DNA of 64,000 nt, taken from JASHUC01 sp963849095 (GTDB taxonomy: Bacteria; Pseudomonadota; Gammaproteobacteria; Steroidobacterales; Steroidobacteraceae). The stretch is from the NCBI GenBank assembly GCA_963849095.1, contig CAWKGA010000009.1, positions 310,001 through 374,000 of the forward strand, read 5' to 3'. The position numbers were made by a program, and so were the translations under genes. Shown here piece after piece: positions 1-8,268 of this stretch. Numbering within the stretch: the first letter of the stretch is position 1; every line of letters starts with the position of its first letter. The notes under the pieces were generated by a model that had not been told where the DNA came from, made no database searches, and saw nothing but the letters and a program-made list of their open reading frames with translations.

Positions 1-72
1 TGGCGCGAGGCCCGCATGATGGACCTCGACAAGGTCGCCTCGGTCGCTCACGAGCAGATCGGAGCGGGCTAG
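1..72 (+). CDS. 3' end of an unidentified coding sequence
   Basis: An open frame enters from the left edge and stops at TAG (70-72). It encodes 23 residues ending in HEQIGAG. The fragment is too short to assign to a family. It is called a gene tail because the frame is open from the first base and the next gene lies on the other strand immediately afterwards. It could also be a chance open stretch. Confidence 0.4.
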   Translation, partial: WREARMMDLDKVASVAHEQIGAG

Positions 73-116
73 GCTTCACAGCCAGGCCGGGACGGACAGC
101 GGCCCGGCGGTGGCTT

Positions 117-470
117 TCAGGTGATGTACCGCGCGATGGCCATCGAGACGACCGTGATCGCAAGCAGGACGGCGGCAATGAATTGAGACAGGGCAGGCTG
201 CTTGCGCCAGGCTCCCTGGAAACCCGCCGCGATGACCGCGCACGCGGCGCCGACGCTCAGCGACGTTTCCGTCGGACCGGCCGCGCCTTTGATGAGCACG
301 CCCCACAGGACCAATCCCGCGGCCACCGCCAGCGCGGCGGCGATCATCTGGGAGCGAAACAGCGTCTCCGCGCCCCTCCCGCCCGATGCGGCGAGCACGA
401 AAGTGGAGCCCGCCCAGTACACGCCCGCGAGCAGATGGATGGCAATCGCGACGATGATGAGTATTTGCAT
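117..470 (-). CDS. small four-helix inner-membrane protein, function unknown
   Basis: A 117-residue protein starts at the ATG at 470 and is almost entirely hydrophobic. About four membrane segments can be seen, near residues 3-28, 42-62, 70-88 and 96-115. A short polar stretch around residues 30-40 (GGRGAETLF) separates the first two, and RKQP separates the last two. No catalytic motif was seen. It resembles small integral-membrane proteins related to copper-resistance CopD-like or DUF-type families, but I cannot assign one. It diverges from the aldo/keto reductase gene with only 39 bases between the start codons, so the two share a promoter region. Confidence 0.7.
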   Translation of the reverse strand: MQILIIVAIAIHLLAGVYWAGSTFVLAASGGRGAETLFRSQMIAAALAVAAGLVLWGVLIKGAAGPTETSLSVGAACAVIAAGFQGAWRKQPALSQFIAAVLLAITVVSMAIARYIT

Positions 471-509
471 GGGAACCCGCCCGGTGGATGAGCGGATAGT
501 ATACGACGC

Positions 510-1352
510 ATGAGCGTTGTGACTTCCGCCGCCGGCGTGCGCATTCCCGGGATCCTCTACGGCACGGCCTGGAAGAAAGGCGACACCGAGCGGCTGGTCG
601 CAGCGGCGGTGGCACAGGGGTTTCGCGGCATCGACACCGCCTGCCAGCCGCGGCACTACGACGAGCCGGGCGTGGGAGCGGGTATCGCCGCGTGCTTGGG
701 TCCCGGCCTCACCCGCGCCGACCTCTATCTGCAGACGAAGTTCACGCCGGTCTCGGGCCACGACCCGGCGAGGATTCCCTACGACCCGGATGCGCCTCTC
801 GCGGAGCAGATTGCCCAGTCCTGCGCGGTCTCGCTGCGGAATCTCAAGACCGATTACCTCGACTGCCTCGTCCTGCACTCGCCTCTCGGCACGGAGCAGC
901 AGACCCTGCGGGCCTGGCAGGCGCTCGAATCCCTGGTGGATGCCGGCGGTGTCCGTGAGCTCGGCATCAGCAACTGCTACCGGCTCGGTGAGCTCGAGAG
1001 CTTGTGCCGCGCGGCTCGCATCAAGCCCGCGGTGCTTCAGAACCGCTTCTACGCCGATACGGACTACGACCGCGGTATCCGCGCCTTCTGCGTCGAGGAG
1101 CGCATCGTCTACCAGAGCTTCTGGACGTTGAGCGCCAACCCACAGGTGCTCGGCCACGCCGTGATCGAATCGCTCGCGTCGCGGTACGTGCGGACGCCCG
1201 CGCAGATTCTCTTCCGCTACCTCACGCAGAGCGGCGTCGTGCCGCTGACCGGAACGCGCTCCGAGATACACATGCGCGAGGACCTGGAGATCTTCGGGTT
1301 CGCGCTCGCGGAGAGCGACCGCCGGGCGGTTGACCAGATCCTCGGGGCCTGA
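510..1352 (+). CDS. aldo/keto reductase family oxidoreductase
   Basis: A 280-residue TIM-barrel NAD(P)H-dependent oxidoreductase that probably reduces aldehydes or ketones in the cytoplasm. The AKR catalytic tetrad can be traced: Asp in GIDTA near residue 42, Tyr in RHYDE near 51, Lys in LQTKF near 77 and His in LVLHSPL near 122. LGISNCY follows on a later strand. The C-terminal NADPH-binding end is shorter than in classic AKRs, and the length fits the small bacterial 2,5-diketo-gluconate-reductase-like group. No clear ribosome-binding site precedes the ATG. A TATA-like hexamer (500-505) lies only a few bases upstream, so the message may be leaderless. The natural substrate cannot be read from sequence. 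Confidence 0.88.
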   Translation: MSVVTSAAGVRIPGILYGTAWKKGDTERLVAAAVAQGFRGIDTACQPRHYDEPGVGAGIAACLGPGLTRADLYLQTKFTPVSGHDPARIPYDPDAPLAEQIAQSCAVSLRNLKTDYLDCLVLHSPLGTEQQTLRAWQALESLVDAGGVRELGISNCYRLGELESLCRAARIKPAVLQNRFYADTDYDRGIRAFCVEERIVYQSFWTLSANPQVLGHAVIESLASRYVRTPAQILFRYLTQSGVVPLTGTRSEIHMREDLEIFGFALAESDRRAVDQILGA

Positions 1353-1361
1353 CGAGCCGCG

Positions 1362-1382
1362 GCGCAGCGGCGCGCGCTGCGC
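1362..1382. terminator. GC-rich hairpin between convergent AKR and trpA genes
   Basis: The arms GCGCAGC (1362-1368) and GCTGCGC (1376-1382) form a seven-base-pair stem with a seven-base loop. It sits in the 50-base gap between the 3' ends of the reductase gene and trpA. It could end transcription from either side, but no T-tract follows on either strand, so its strength is uncertain. Confidence 0.4.
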
Positions 1383-1402
1383 ACGTGTTCGTCAGCGCCG
1401 CG

Positions 1403-2191
1403 TCATCCGTTCCCGCGCAGCGTGGCGAGCCACGCCGCCGGATCGTCTCCCCGCTCCAGCACCTCGACGAGCGCGGAGCCGACGATCACACCATCCACGT
1501 GGCCGCGGAGCCGCGCTACCTGCTCGGGGCCGCGGATGCCGAAGCCGGCGCACACCGGAAGCGTCGACCGGGCGCGGACTCGGTCGAGATACTCGAGCGT
1601 CTCGGACGGCACCGTCACGCTCCTTCCCGTGGTCCCGGTCATCGTGACGGCATACACGAAGCCTTCGCTCGCGTCGCACAGCGGGCCCAAGCGCTCCGGC
1701 CGCGTCACCGGGGTCGCCATCTGCACGAGCGCCAGGCCTTCGGCGGCCAGCGCCTCGCGCATCGGCGAGCTCTCGTCGAACGGGAGGTCCGGCACGATGA
1801 AACCGCACACGCCGGCCCGCGCTGCCACGGCGGCCAGCCGCTCCGGGCCAAAGGCGAGCAGCGGATTCAAATAGCTCATGAGCAGCACGGGCACGCGGAC
1901 GCGTGGCATCGAAGAGAGCTCGCCGAGAATCCACTCGAGCGTCACCCCCTGCGCCAGAGCCGCCTGGCTCGATCGCTGGATCGTCACGCCGTCCGCCATG
2001 GGATCGGTGAACGGCACGCCGATCTCGATCACGTCGGCGCCGCGCGCCAGCGCATGCACGTCCTCGGTGAAGCGTTCCCGGCTCGGGAAGCCGGCGGTGA
2101 GGTATGCGACGAGCGCCGGGCCGGCGTCTCGGCTCGCTGCTCGGATGGCGGCGGTGATCCGCTCGCGCGGTCGTGGAGTCGTTTGACTCAT
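1403..2191 (-). CDS. trpA: tryptophan synthase alpha subunit
   Basis: Encodes 262 residues, the usual length for TrpA. The alpha subunit cleaves indole-3-glycerol phosphate to indole and glyceraldehyde 3-phosphate and channels indole to TrpB. Family landmarks are AYLTAGFPS near residue 30, IEIGVPFTDPMADG with the catalytic acidic residues near 50-62, GFIVPDLPFDE, and the phosphate-binding GFGIRGPEQ and GSALVE near the C terminus. The start was placed at the ATG at 2191 because it overlaps the trpB stop as ATGA, which implies translational coupling. It is the last gene of the trp operon and faces the AKR gene convergently. Confidence 0.96.
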   Translation of the reverse strand: MSQTTPRPRERITAAIRAASRDAGPALVAYLTAGFPSRERFTEDVHALARGADVIEIGVPFTDPMADGVTIQRSSQAALAQGVTLEWILGELSSMPRVRVPVLLMSYLNPLLAFGPERLAAVAARAGVCGFIVPDLPFDESSPMREALAAEGLALVQMATPVTRPERLGPLCDASEGFVYAVTMTGTTGRSVTVPSETLEYLDRVRARSTLPVCAGFGIRGPEQVARLRGHVDGVIVGSALVEVLERGDDPAAWLATLRGNG

Positions 2192-3447
2192 GAGGCTTGC
2201 CCACTCTCGAGTTGCGCGAGCAGCGTCTGCTGCAGCGTGGACATGTCCTTGTCCCCCCTTCCCGAGAGTCCGACGAGGATGCGTCCTCCGCGATGGCGTG
2301 CCGCCCACCGCTTCGCGCCCGCGATTGCGTGGGCGCTCTCGAGCGCCGGCAAAATGCCCTCGCTCTGGCAGCACTCCTTCACGGCCGCGAGCGCCTCCTC
2401 GTCGCTCGCGATCTCGTAGCGCGCGCGCCCCGTCGCAAGCAGGAGCGCGTGCTCCGGCCCGACGCTCGAGTAATCGAGGCCCGCGGAGATCGAGTGCGTC
2501 TCCTGCACCTGGCCGTGCTCGTCCTGCAGCAGGATGGAGTAACAGCCGTGGAGCACCCCCGGCCGGCCAAATGCGAGCGTCGCCGAGTTCTCGCCGAGGC
2601 CGTTGCCGCGGCCTCCGGCCTCGATGCCGATGATCTCGACTCGCGGGTCCGGCACGAACGCATGGAACAGGCCGATGGAGTTGGAACCGCCGCCGACGCA
2701 CGCCATGACGGCATCCGGCAGCCCTCCCGCCTGCGCGAGCATCTGCGCCCGCGCCTCGCGTCCGATGATCGCCTGCAGCTCGCGAACGAGATACGGATAG
2801 GGGTGCGGGCCGATCGCCGAGCCGAGCAGGTAGTAGGTGTCGAGAGGGTCCGACACCCAGTCGCGTATCGCCTCGTCGATCGCGGCGCGCAATGTCCGGT
2901 CACCGCTCTTCACCGGAACGACCGTCGTTCCGAGAAGGCGCATGCGGCCGACGTTTGGCGCCTGGCGCTCCATGTCGACCTCGCCCATGTACACCGTGCA
3001 CGGAAGCCCCACGCGCGCGCAGGCCGCGGCGCTCGCGACGCCGTGCTGCCCGGCGCCCGTCTCGGCGACGATGCGCTTCGCGCCGAGCCGCTGCGCAAGC
3101 AGCGCCTGGCCGATCGCGTTGTTGATCTTGTGGGCGCCGGTATGCGCGAGATCCTCGCGCTTGAGCCAGATCTCCGCGCCCCAGCGCGTCGAGAGGCGGG
3201 TCGCATGCGTCAGCGCGGTCGGCCGTCCGGCCCAGGTCCGCAACTCGCTTCCGAGCGCCGCCTGAAAATCCTCGCGGTGCAGCTGCTCGCGCACGCCCTG
3301 CTCCAGCTGTTCCAGTGCCGGTATGAGCGTCTCCGGCACATAGCGTCCGCCGAAGGGGCCGAAGCGGCCTCGCGCATCCGGTAATCGGCCGGCGAGCACT
3401 TCGGCGAGCAGCCGCTCCCGCTCCGCCTGGGGCATGTCGAGCGTCAT
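2188..3447 (-). CDS. trpB: tryptophan synthase beta subunit
   Basis: A 419-residue PLP enzyme that condenses indole with L-serine to make tryptophan. The PLP lysine lies in GAHKINNAIGQA near residue 100. The glycine-rich cofactor phosphate loop is GGGSNSIG, and FGGRYVPETL is the conserved start of the TrpB1 type. It is slightly longer than usual because of an N-terminal stretch of about 20 residues. It overlaps trpF by four bases (ATGA), and AGGAG inside the trpF end serves as ribosome-binding site. With trpA it encodes the alpha2-beta2 complex. Confidence 0.97.
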   Translation of the reverse strand: MTLDMPQAERERLLAEVLAGRLPDARGRFGPFGGRYVPETLIPALEQLEQGVREQLHREDFQAALGSELRTWAGRPTALTHATRLSTRWGAEIWLKREDLAHTGAHKINNAIGQALLAQRLGAKRIVAETGAGQHGVASAAACARVGLPCTVYMGEVDMERQAPNVGRMRLLGTTVVPVKSGDRTLRAAIDEAIRDWVSDPLDTYYLLGSAIGPHPYPYLVRELQAIIGREARAQMLAQAGGLPDAVMACVGGGSNSIGLFHAFVPDPRVEIIGIEAGGRGNGLGENSATLAFGRPGVLHGCYSILLQDEHGQVQETHSISAGLDYSSVGPEHALLLATGRARYEIASDEEALAAVKECCQSEGILPALESAHAIAGAKRWAARHRGGRILVGLSGRGDKDMSTLQQTLLAQLESGQAS

Positions 3448-4097
3448 CGCATTTTCTCCTCGGTGACATCGCGCGCGCGAGGCGTGGATTGGCCGTCCCG
3501 TGCACCTGCACGGGCGCGAAACGCAGCGCGCGCGGCTTCCGCAAATTGAACGATCTTCGACGGGCTCTTGAGGCCCGGCTTCTCCTCGACGCCGCTCGAC
3601 ACGTCGACCCCGAAGGGCCCAACGCTATCGATCGCGGTGCCGACTGTCGCGACGGTGAGGCCGCCCGCGAGCACCAGTTCGGTCCGGCGGGCCATGGCGC
3701 GCGCGCCCGACCAGTCGCACGCCACACCGGCCCCGCTGCGAGGCCCTTCGTAGAGCACACGCGCGGGAAGCGGCTCGGGCGCGGCTCGCCCGGCTCGCAA
3801 TACCGGCAGGACGGTGAGGCCCTCCGGCGCACGCAAGTGTGCCAGGTCCTCCACATCGCTCTGCCACACGTCGGGCTTGAATTCCGCGACGATCGCGTCG
3901 AGCAGCTGCTGCGATGGATGCTGCGTGACCGCGATGCAGGGAATGCGGCCGCGCGCGGAACTCGCGAGTCGCGCGGCGTCGAACGGGGCGAGCCGGCGCG
4001 GCGAAGGCGAGAACACGAAGCCGATCGCGTCGACCCGCGCTGCAAGCGCCGCCTCGATGGCCTCGGGAGTCGTCATCCCGCAGATCTTGATCCACAT
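3444..4097 (-). CDS. trpF: phosphoribosylanthranilate isomerase
   Basis: A 217-residue TIM-barrel isomerase that converts N-(5'-phosphoribosyl)anthranilate to the carboxyphenylamino-deoxyribulose phosphate. The catalytic cysteine is in KICGMTT near residue 7, and the general acid aspartate is in GVDVSSGVE near residue 170. VLAGGLT and the SSGVE loop bind phosphate. The C terminus carries about 25 extra residues rich in Arg and Ala compared with typical TrpF. It is a separate protein here, not fused to TrpC as in enterobacteria. It lies three bases after trpC and overlaps trpB by four bases. Confidence 0.95.
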   Translation of the reverse strand: MWIKICGMTTPEAIEAALAARVDAIGFVFSPSPRRLAPFDAARLASSARGRIPCIAVTQHPSQQLLDAIVAEFKPDVWQSDVEDLAHLRAPEGLTVLPVLRAGRAAPEPLPARVLYEGPRSGAGVACDWSGARAMARRTELVLAGGLTVATVGTAIDSVGPFGVDVSSGVEEKPGLKSPSKIVQFAEAARAAFRARAGARDGQSTPRARDVTEEKMR

Positions 4098-4100
4098 GAC

Positions 4101-5024
4101 TCAGCTCTTTCCGCGGCTGGCCGCGCCGCGCTCCGCCGCACGGCCAGCCGCGCCCCGATCCGCCCGAATCGCGCTTCGGCCTGCGGTGAGCATTTCGCGG
4201 GCCAGCGTGGCGGGGTCGCCTCCGGTCATGAGCGCGCTGCCGACCAGCGCGAGGTCGTATCCCGCAGCGGCCACGCTCGCTGCATCCGCCGCCGATCCGA
4301 CACCGCTCTCCGCGACTCGCGGCACACTCGATGGGAGGCGGCCCGCGAGCGACTCCAGGCGGCCGGGCACGACCTGCAGGGTATCGAGGTCGCGGCAGTT
4401 GAGCCCGACGAGCAGGCTCATCACGGTGCTGCGCGCCTCGACGATCGCGTGCGCGCGGTCGATGTCGGCCTCGTCGAAGGCCTCGAGCAGCACGAACAGC
4501 CCCATGTCGCGCGCGCAATCGAGCAACGCGCCGGCCTGATGCTCGCTCAGCATCCGCAGGATCGCGAGGACACCGCCGGCGCCCGCGACCCGCGCCTCGA
4601 GCACCTGGTAGGGATCGACCAGGAAGTCCTTGCGCATCGCCGGCACGTGGAATGCGTCGAGCGCCCGCGTCGCGATCTGCAAGTGCTCGAGCGACCCGTC
4701 GAAGCGCGTGGGCTCGGTGAGCACCGACACCGCCGCGGCGCCTGCTCGGGCATATTCCTCGACCCTGTCCGCCAGGTCGCGAACGGCCGGCGCAAGACCG
4801 ACCGCTGGCGCGGGGCCGGCCACTGGCGCGAGCTGCCCGGCCGAGGGGGAGCGCAGCTTGACCTCCGCGATCAGATCGAACCCCCGCGCGTCCAGGGCAA
4901 GCGGCGATGCCGGTGGCGATGTGCGGGCGCGCGCGAGCAGCGCGCCCTCCCCGACGCGCGAGCGCGCCTGCGCCACGCGCTTCGCGCTGCTCCGGGCCAT
5001 CTGCTCGAGAAACCCGCCGCTCAT
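4101..5024 (-). CDS. trpC: indole-3-glycerol phosphate synthase
   Basis: A 307-residue enzyme that closes the indole ring to give indole-3-glycerol phosphate. EVKLRSPSAG contains the first catalytic lysine, MRKDFLVDPYQ the second, and LVGLNCRDLDT and VAESGV follow in the normal order. It is about 40 residues longer than usual. An Ala/Pro-rich insertion with a repeated APAVG-like unit follows the SPS loop, and an Arg/Ala-rich tail ends the protein. The start ATG at 5024 overlaps the trpD stop (ATGA). Confidence 0.94.
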   Translation of the reverse strand: MSGGFLEQMARSSAKRVAQARSRVGEGALLARARTSPPASPLALDARGFDLIAEVKLRSPSAGQLAPVAGPAPAVGLAPAVRDLADRVEEYARAGAAAVSVLTEPTRFDGSLEHLQIATRALDAFHVPAMRKDFLVDPYQVLEARVAGAGGVLAILRMLSEHQAGALLDCARDMGLFVLLEAFDEADIDRAHAIVEARSTVMSLLVGLNCRDLDTLQVVPGRLESLAGRLPSSVPRVAESGVGSAADAASVAAAGYDLALVGSALMTGGDPATLAREMLTAGRSAIRADRGAAGRAAERGAASRGKS

Positions 5025-6058
5025 CGCGCCGTGCTCCGCGCAGCGTTGAACGTGGCCACGGCATCGAGCACGCGGCGCGCCGCGCCGCTGTCTATCGCAT
5101 GCGCAGCCTGCTCGACGGCCCCGCGACGCGAGCGCGCGAGGCCTGCGACCTCCAGGGCGAGTGCGGCGCCGAGCAGCAGGCAGTCGCGATGGGGACCCCG
5201 ATCCTCGCCCGTGAGGACCGCGCGCAGGGCGCTCGCGTTGTGCTGCGCGTCGCCGCCGGCGAGCCCGGAGCTCGTGCAGCTCTCGATCCCGTAGTCCGCC
5301 GCCGAGCGGACCTCCACGTCCACCCTCCCCTGATGCACGTCGAGCAGGGTGAAAGGTCCGACGGGTGTCGGCTCGTCCCAGCCTTCGGCGCCGTGTATGA
5401 CGAACGCGCGCTCGATCGGCATCCCGGCGAGCGTATCGGCGATGAGCCGCGCCTCCTCGAGGCGCGGGGCGCCGATCACGTGCAGCGCCGGCTCGGCCGG
5501 GTTCGTGAGCGGTCCCAGGATGTTGAAGACGGTTCGCACGCCGAGCGCGGCGCGAACGGGCGCAAGCGCCTTCATGGCGGGGTGATAGTAAGGTGCGAAC
5601 AGGAACGTGAAATTCGCGGCCGCGAGACAGCCTGGTGCCGCCTCCTCGTCGAGCGGCAGGGTGAGGCCGAGTGCTTCGAGGACATCGGCGCTGCCCGCGC
5701 GGCTCGAGATGGAGCGGTTGCCGTGCTTGACCACCGACAGGCCGCACGCGGCGGTGAGCAGCGCCGTGCCCGTGGAGATGTTGAGGCTGCCGGAGCCGTC
5801 TCCGCCCGTGCCGACCACGTCGATGGCGCGCACGCCCGCCGGAATGCGCGGACGGCGCGCGAGGCGCCGCATGCCCTTGGCCAGTCCCCGGACCTCGTCC
5901 GCCACCACGCCCTTGACGCGCAGCGCCGCGAGCACTGCGCCCGCGACGGCCGGCGAGGTGTCGGGCTGAGTGAGCGCGCCGAGCAGCTCTTCGGCCTCGC
6001 TCTCGGTGAGATCGCGGCGCTGGAGCAGCCGCTCGAGCGATTTACGGAGCGAGGACAT
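5021..6058 (-). CDS. trpD: anthranilate phosphoribosyltransferase
   Basis: A 345-residue enzyme that transfers the phosphoribosyl group from PRPP to anthranilate. The PRPP/Mg loop is VVGTGGDGSGSLNIST near residue 85, followed by VKHGNRSISSRAGSADVLEALG and the LGPLTNPA motif. Its length matches free-standing TrpD proteins, so it is not fused to TrpG. It starts inside the last codons of trpG (17-base overlap) and couples to trpC by a four-base overlap. Confidence 0.96.
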   Translation of the reverse strand: MSSLRKSLERLLQRRDLTESEAEELLGALTQPDTSPAVAGAVLAALRVKGVVADEVRGLAKGMRRLARRPRIPAGVRAIDVVGTGGDGSGSLNISTGTALLTAACGLSVVKHGNRSISSRAGSADVLEALGLTLPLDEEAAPGCLAAANFTFLFAPYYHPAMKALAPVRAALGVRTVFNILGPLTNPAEPALHVIGAPRLEEARLIADTLAGMPIERAFVIHGAEGWDEPTPVGPFTLLDVHQGRVDVEVRSAADYGIESCTSSGLAGGDAQHNASALRAVLTGEDRGPHRDCLLLGAALALEVAGLARSRRGAVEQAAHAIDSGAARRVLDAVATFNAARSTAR

Positions 6059-6671
6059 CCGCGGCTCCGGCGTGCGACTCCCGCGTGCGCTCGCCCCCCG
6101 ATTGCGCGAGGAAATTCCGCAACAGCTGGGGACCCACCGGCGTCAGGATGCTCTCGGGGTGAAACTGGACACCCTCCACCATCAGCGTGCGATGCCGAGC
6201 GCCCATGATCTCGGCTTCCGGGGTGAGAGCGCTCACCTCGAGCACCTGCGGCATGCGCTCCGGCGCGGCGATCAGCGAGTGATAGCGTCCCACCTCGCAC
6301 TGCTGCGGCAATCCCTCGAAGAGGGTGCGTCCATCATGAGTGATCGTGGACGTTTTGCCGTGCATCAGGCGCTGAGCGCGCACCACCTTGCCGCCGAACA
6401 CCTCGACGATCGACTGATGCCCCAGGCACACGCCGAGGACCGGGATACGTCCCGCGAACGCGCGGATCATGTCCATCGAGACGCCCGCATCGTAGGGAGT
6501 GCCCGGCCCCGGCGAGATGCAGAGATGGGAGGGAGAGAGCGCAAGCGCCTCGCTCACGGTGAGCTCGTCGTTGCGGTGGACGCCCACGTCCGCGCCGAGC
6601 ACGAGGAACGCCTGCACCAGGTTGTAGGTGAAGGAGTCGTAATTGTCGATGAGCAGTAGCCGCGGCTTCAC
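6042..6671 (-). CDS. trpG: anthranilate synthase glutamine amidotransferase subunit
   Basis: A 209-residue class I glutamine amidotransferase that supplies ammonia to TrpE. The opening LLIDNYDSFTYNLVQ is characteristic. The catalytic triad is visible as Cys in GVCLGHQS near residue 80, plus His and Glu in QFHPESILT near 170. SPGPGTP forms the oxyanion-loop motif. The GTG start at 6671 was chosen because it overlaps the trpE stop (GTGA) and matches the conserved N terminus. A short non-conserved tail reads over the trpD start. It could also serve folate synthesis (PabA role), which is common for this family. Confidence 0.95.
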   Translation of the reverse strand: MKPRLLLIDNYDSFTYNLVQAFLVLGADVGVHRNDELTVSEALALSPSHLCISPGPGTPYDAGVSMDMIRAFAGRIPVLGVCLGHQSIVEVFGGKVVRAQRLMHGKTSTITHDGRTLFEGLPQQCEVGRYHSLIAAPERMPQVLEVSALTPEAEIMGARHRTLMVEGVQFHPESILTPVGPQLLRNFLAQSGGERTRESHAGAADVLAP

Positions 6672-8059
6672 AGTCCCTCCTCCGCGAGCTCGAGCGCGCG
6701 CCTGACCGCGGCGCTCTTGGCGAGGACCTCCTCGTGCTCGGCCTCCGGAACGCTGTCGGCGACGATGCCGCCTCCGGCCTGGTAGCTGTATTCGTCGCCG
6801 CGGAACACGAGCGTGCGGATGGTGATGGCCTGATCCATGTCGCCGCGGGCGCCGAAGTATCCGACGGTGCCGCCGTAGAGCTCGCGGCCGACGGGCTCCA
6901 GCTCGTCGATGATCTGCATGGCGCGCACTTTCGGCGCGCCGACGAGCGTCCCCGCCGGAAACGATGCGGCGAACAGGTCGAACGCGTCGCGCCCGGGCGC
7001 GAGCTCTCCGTTCACGCCGCTCACGATGTGCATGACATGGCTGTAGCGCTCGATCGCGCGATAGGGATCCACGCCGACAGTGCCCGCGCGAGCAACGCGG
7101 CCCAGATCGTTGCGGGCGAGATCGACGAGCATGACGTGCTCGGCGTTCTCCTTCGGGTCCGCGCGCAGCTCCGCCTCGCACGCGAGGTCGGCGGCCGCAT
7201 CGTCGCCGCGCGGCCGCGTGCCGGCAATGGGGCGCAGCTGTGCCCGGTCGCCCTGCAGCTTGACCAGCGCCTCGGGAGAGGAGCCGACCACCGTCACATC
7301 CCCGAGCGCGCAGTAGTACATGTATGGAGATGGATTGATGAGCCGCAGCGCCCGGTACGCCTGGAAGGGATCGAGGTCGTGCCGGCCGGAGAAGCGCGTG
7401 GAGAGGACCAGCTGGTAGACGTTGCCGGCGGCAATGTACTCCTGCACTCGTCTCACCCCGGCGAGGTGCTGCTCGCGGCTGCACGAGGCGATGGGCGCCG
7501 TATAGCGGCCGCGGTGTGCGCCGTCAGGAAGCGCACCGCGCAGCGCCTGCACGACTTCCCTGCGGACTGCGTGCCGCTCGTCGTCCGATCCCGCGTGGAG
7601 CAGGGCGATGCCGCGAGAGAGATGATCGAAAACGAGGAGCGACCGCGGAGCGATGTAGTGCAGGATGGGGACACCGCTTTCGAGCCCGGTGCGCCGCGGT
7701 AGGCGCTCGAAGAAGCGCACGATGTCGTACGAGGCGTATCCGACGAGCCCTCCGGCGAGCGGCACGCCGGCGATCTGCGGCTGCGGCTGCGGCGCGCGTG
7801 CCAGCGTGTGCCGCAGCGCGGACAGCAGCTCCGCCGCCGTGGTGGGGATCGCCTGTCGGTCCGCTCCGATCGTGAGACCGTCGCGATCGAGCCGCACCTC
7901 GAGACCCTCGCCGAAACCGATGAAGGAGAAGCGTCCGAGCCGCTCGCCGCCCTCGACGCTCTCCAGCAGGAAGTGCGGCCGGAACGCGGCGAGCTTCATG
8001 AACGCCGAGACGGGCGTGTCGAGATCGCCCGGGATGTCGAATGGAGCTTTCAACTTCAC
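6668..8059 (-). CDS. trpE: anthranilate synthase component I
   Basis: A 463-residue chorismate-utilising enzyme that, with TrpG, makes anthranilate in the first committed step of tryptophan synthesis. LLESVEG near residue 32 belongs to the feedback-inhibitor (Trp) binding region. The C-terminal chorismate domain shows VVGSSPEALVKL, PIAGTRPRG, DLARNDLGRVA and GTLVGAPKVRAM. It is a little shorter than many TrpE proteins (about 490-520). The start is GTG at 8059, with AGG about nine bases upstream. It is the first structural gene after the attenuator, about 30 bases downstream of the terminator T-run. Confidence 0.95.
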   Translation of the reverse strand: MKLKAPFDIPGDLDTPVSAFMKLAAFRPHFLLESVEGGERLGRFSFIGFGEGLEVRLDRDGLTIGADRQAIPTTAAELLSALRHTLARAPQPQPQIAGVPLAGGLVGYASYDIVRFFERLPRRTGLESGVPILHYIAPRSLLVFDHLSRGIALLHAGSDDERHAVRREVVQALRGALPDGAHRGRYTAPIASCSREQHLAGVRRVQEYIAAGNVYQLVLSTRFSGRHDLDPFQAYRALRLINPSPYMYYCALGDVTVVGSSPEALVKLQGDRAQLRPIAGTRPRGDDAAADLACEAELRADPKENAEHVMLVDLARNDLGRVARAGTVGVDPYRAIERYSHVMHIVSGVNGELAPGRDAFDLFAASFPAGTLVGAPKVRAMQIIDELEPVGRELYGGTVGYFGARGDMDQAITIRTLVFRGDEYSYQAGGGIVADSVPEAEHEEVLAKSAAVRRALELAEEGL

Positions 8060-8088
8060 TTGCCGTACCTGAAACTCGCGCCCATAAC

Positions 8089-8124
8089 AAAAAACCCATC
8101 TCGGAGCGGTCCGGAGATGGGTTT
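8089..8124 (-). terminator. trp operon attenuator: terminator hairpin plus overlapping antiterminator arms
   Basis: Reading the minus strand, AAACCCATCTC (8124-8114) pairs perfectly with GAGATGGGTTT (8102-8092). The stem is eleven base pairs and is followed by six T residues (8094-8089), a textbook intrinsic terminator in the trpE leader. The left arm can pair instead with CCGGAGTGGG inside trpL (8178-8169) through CCCATCTCCGG (8121-8111), with one bulged base. That alternative pairing would be the antiterminator. A third hairpin can form within trpL between GCGCAACTC and GAGTGGGCGC. The set gives the mutually exclusive 1:2, 2:3 and 3:4 structures expected for Trp-codon attenuation. Confidence 0.92.
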
Positions 8125-8147
8125 CGGTTCAGCGGAACTAAAGTCGA

Positions 8148-8231
8148 TTACGACAGCAGCATCCAGCGCCCACTCCGGAAAGAGTTGCGCCACCACCAGC
8201 GAGCGTTCGCGTTGTGAGGCTGCATCGACAT
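8148..8231 (-). CDS. trpL: trp operon leader peptide
   Basis: A 27-codon open frame from ATG (8231) to TAA (8148-8150) contains three consecutive Trp codons (residues 12-14, 8198-8190) and a fourth at residue 23. It ends 23 bases before the terminator stem. Ribosome stalling at the WWW run when charged tRNA-Trp is low would cover arm 1 and free arm 2 to form the antiterminator, so trpEGDCFBA would be transcribed. The peptide itself has no expected function. It lies just downstream of a sigma70-type promoter. Confidence 0.92.
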   Translation of the reverse strand: MSMQPHNANARWWWRNSFRSGRWMLLS

Positions 8232-8238
8232 AGCATCG

Positions 8239-8268
8239 AGTATCGCCGGGCCCCCCGGCGGGCGTCAA
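8239..8268 (-). promoter_or_regulatory. sigma70-type promoter for trpL-trpEGDCFBA
   Basis: On the minus strand TTGACG (8268-8263) and GATACT (8244-8239) are separated by 18 bases. They match five and four of the six consensus positions. Transcription would begin at or just before the trpL ATG at 8231, giving a very short leader in front of the leader peptide. Confidence 0.7.

Noticed and set aside
2197..3384. 395-codon plus-strand frame antisense to trpB
   Set aside because: TrpB is unmistakable in the opposite strand; the antisense translation has no family features.
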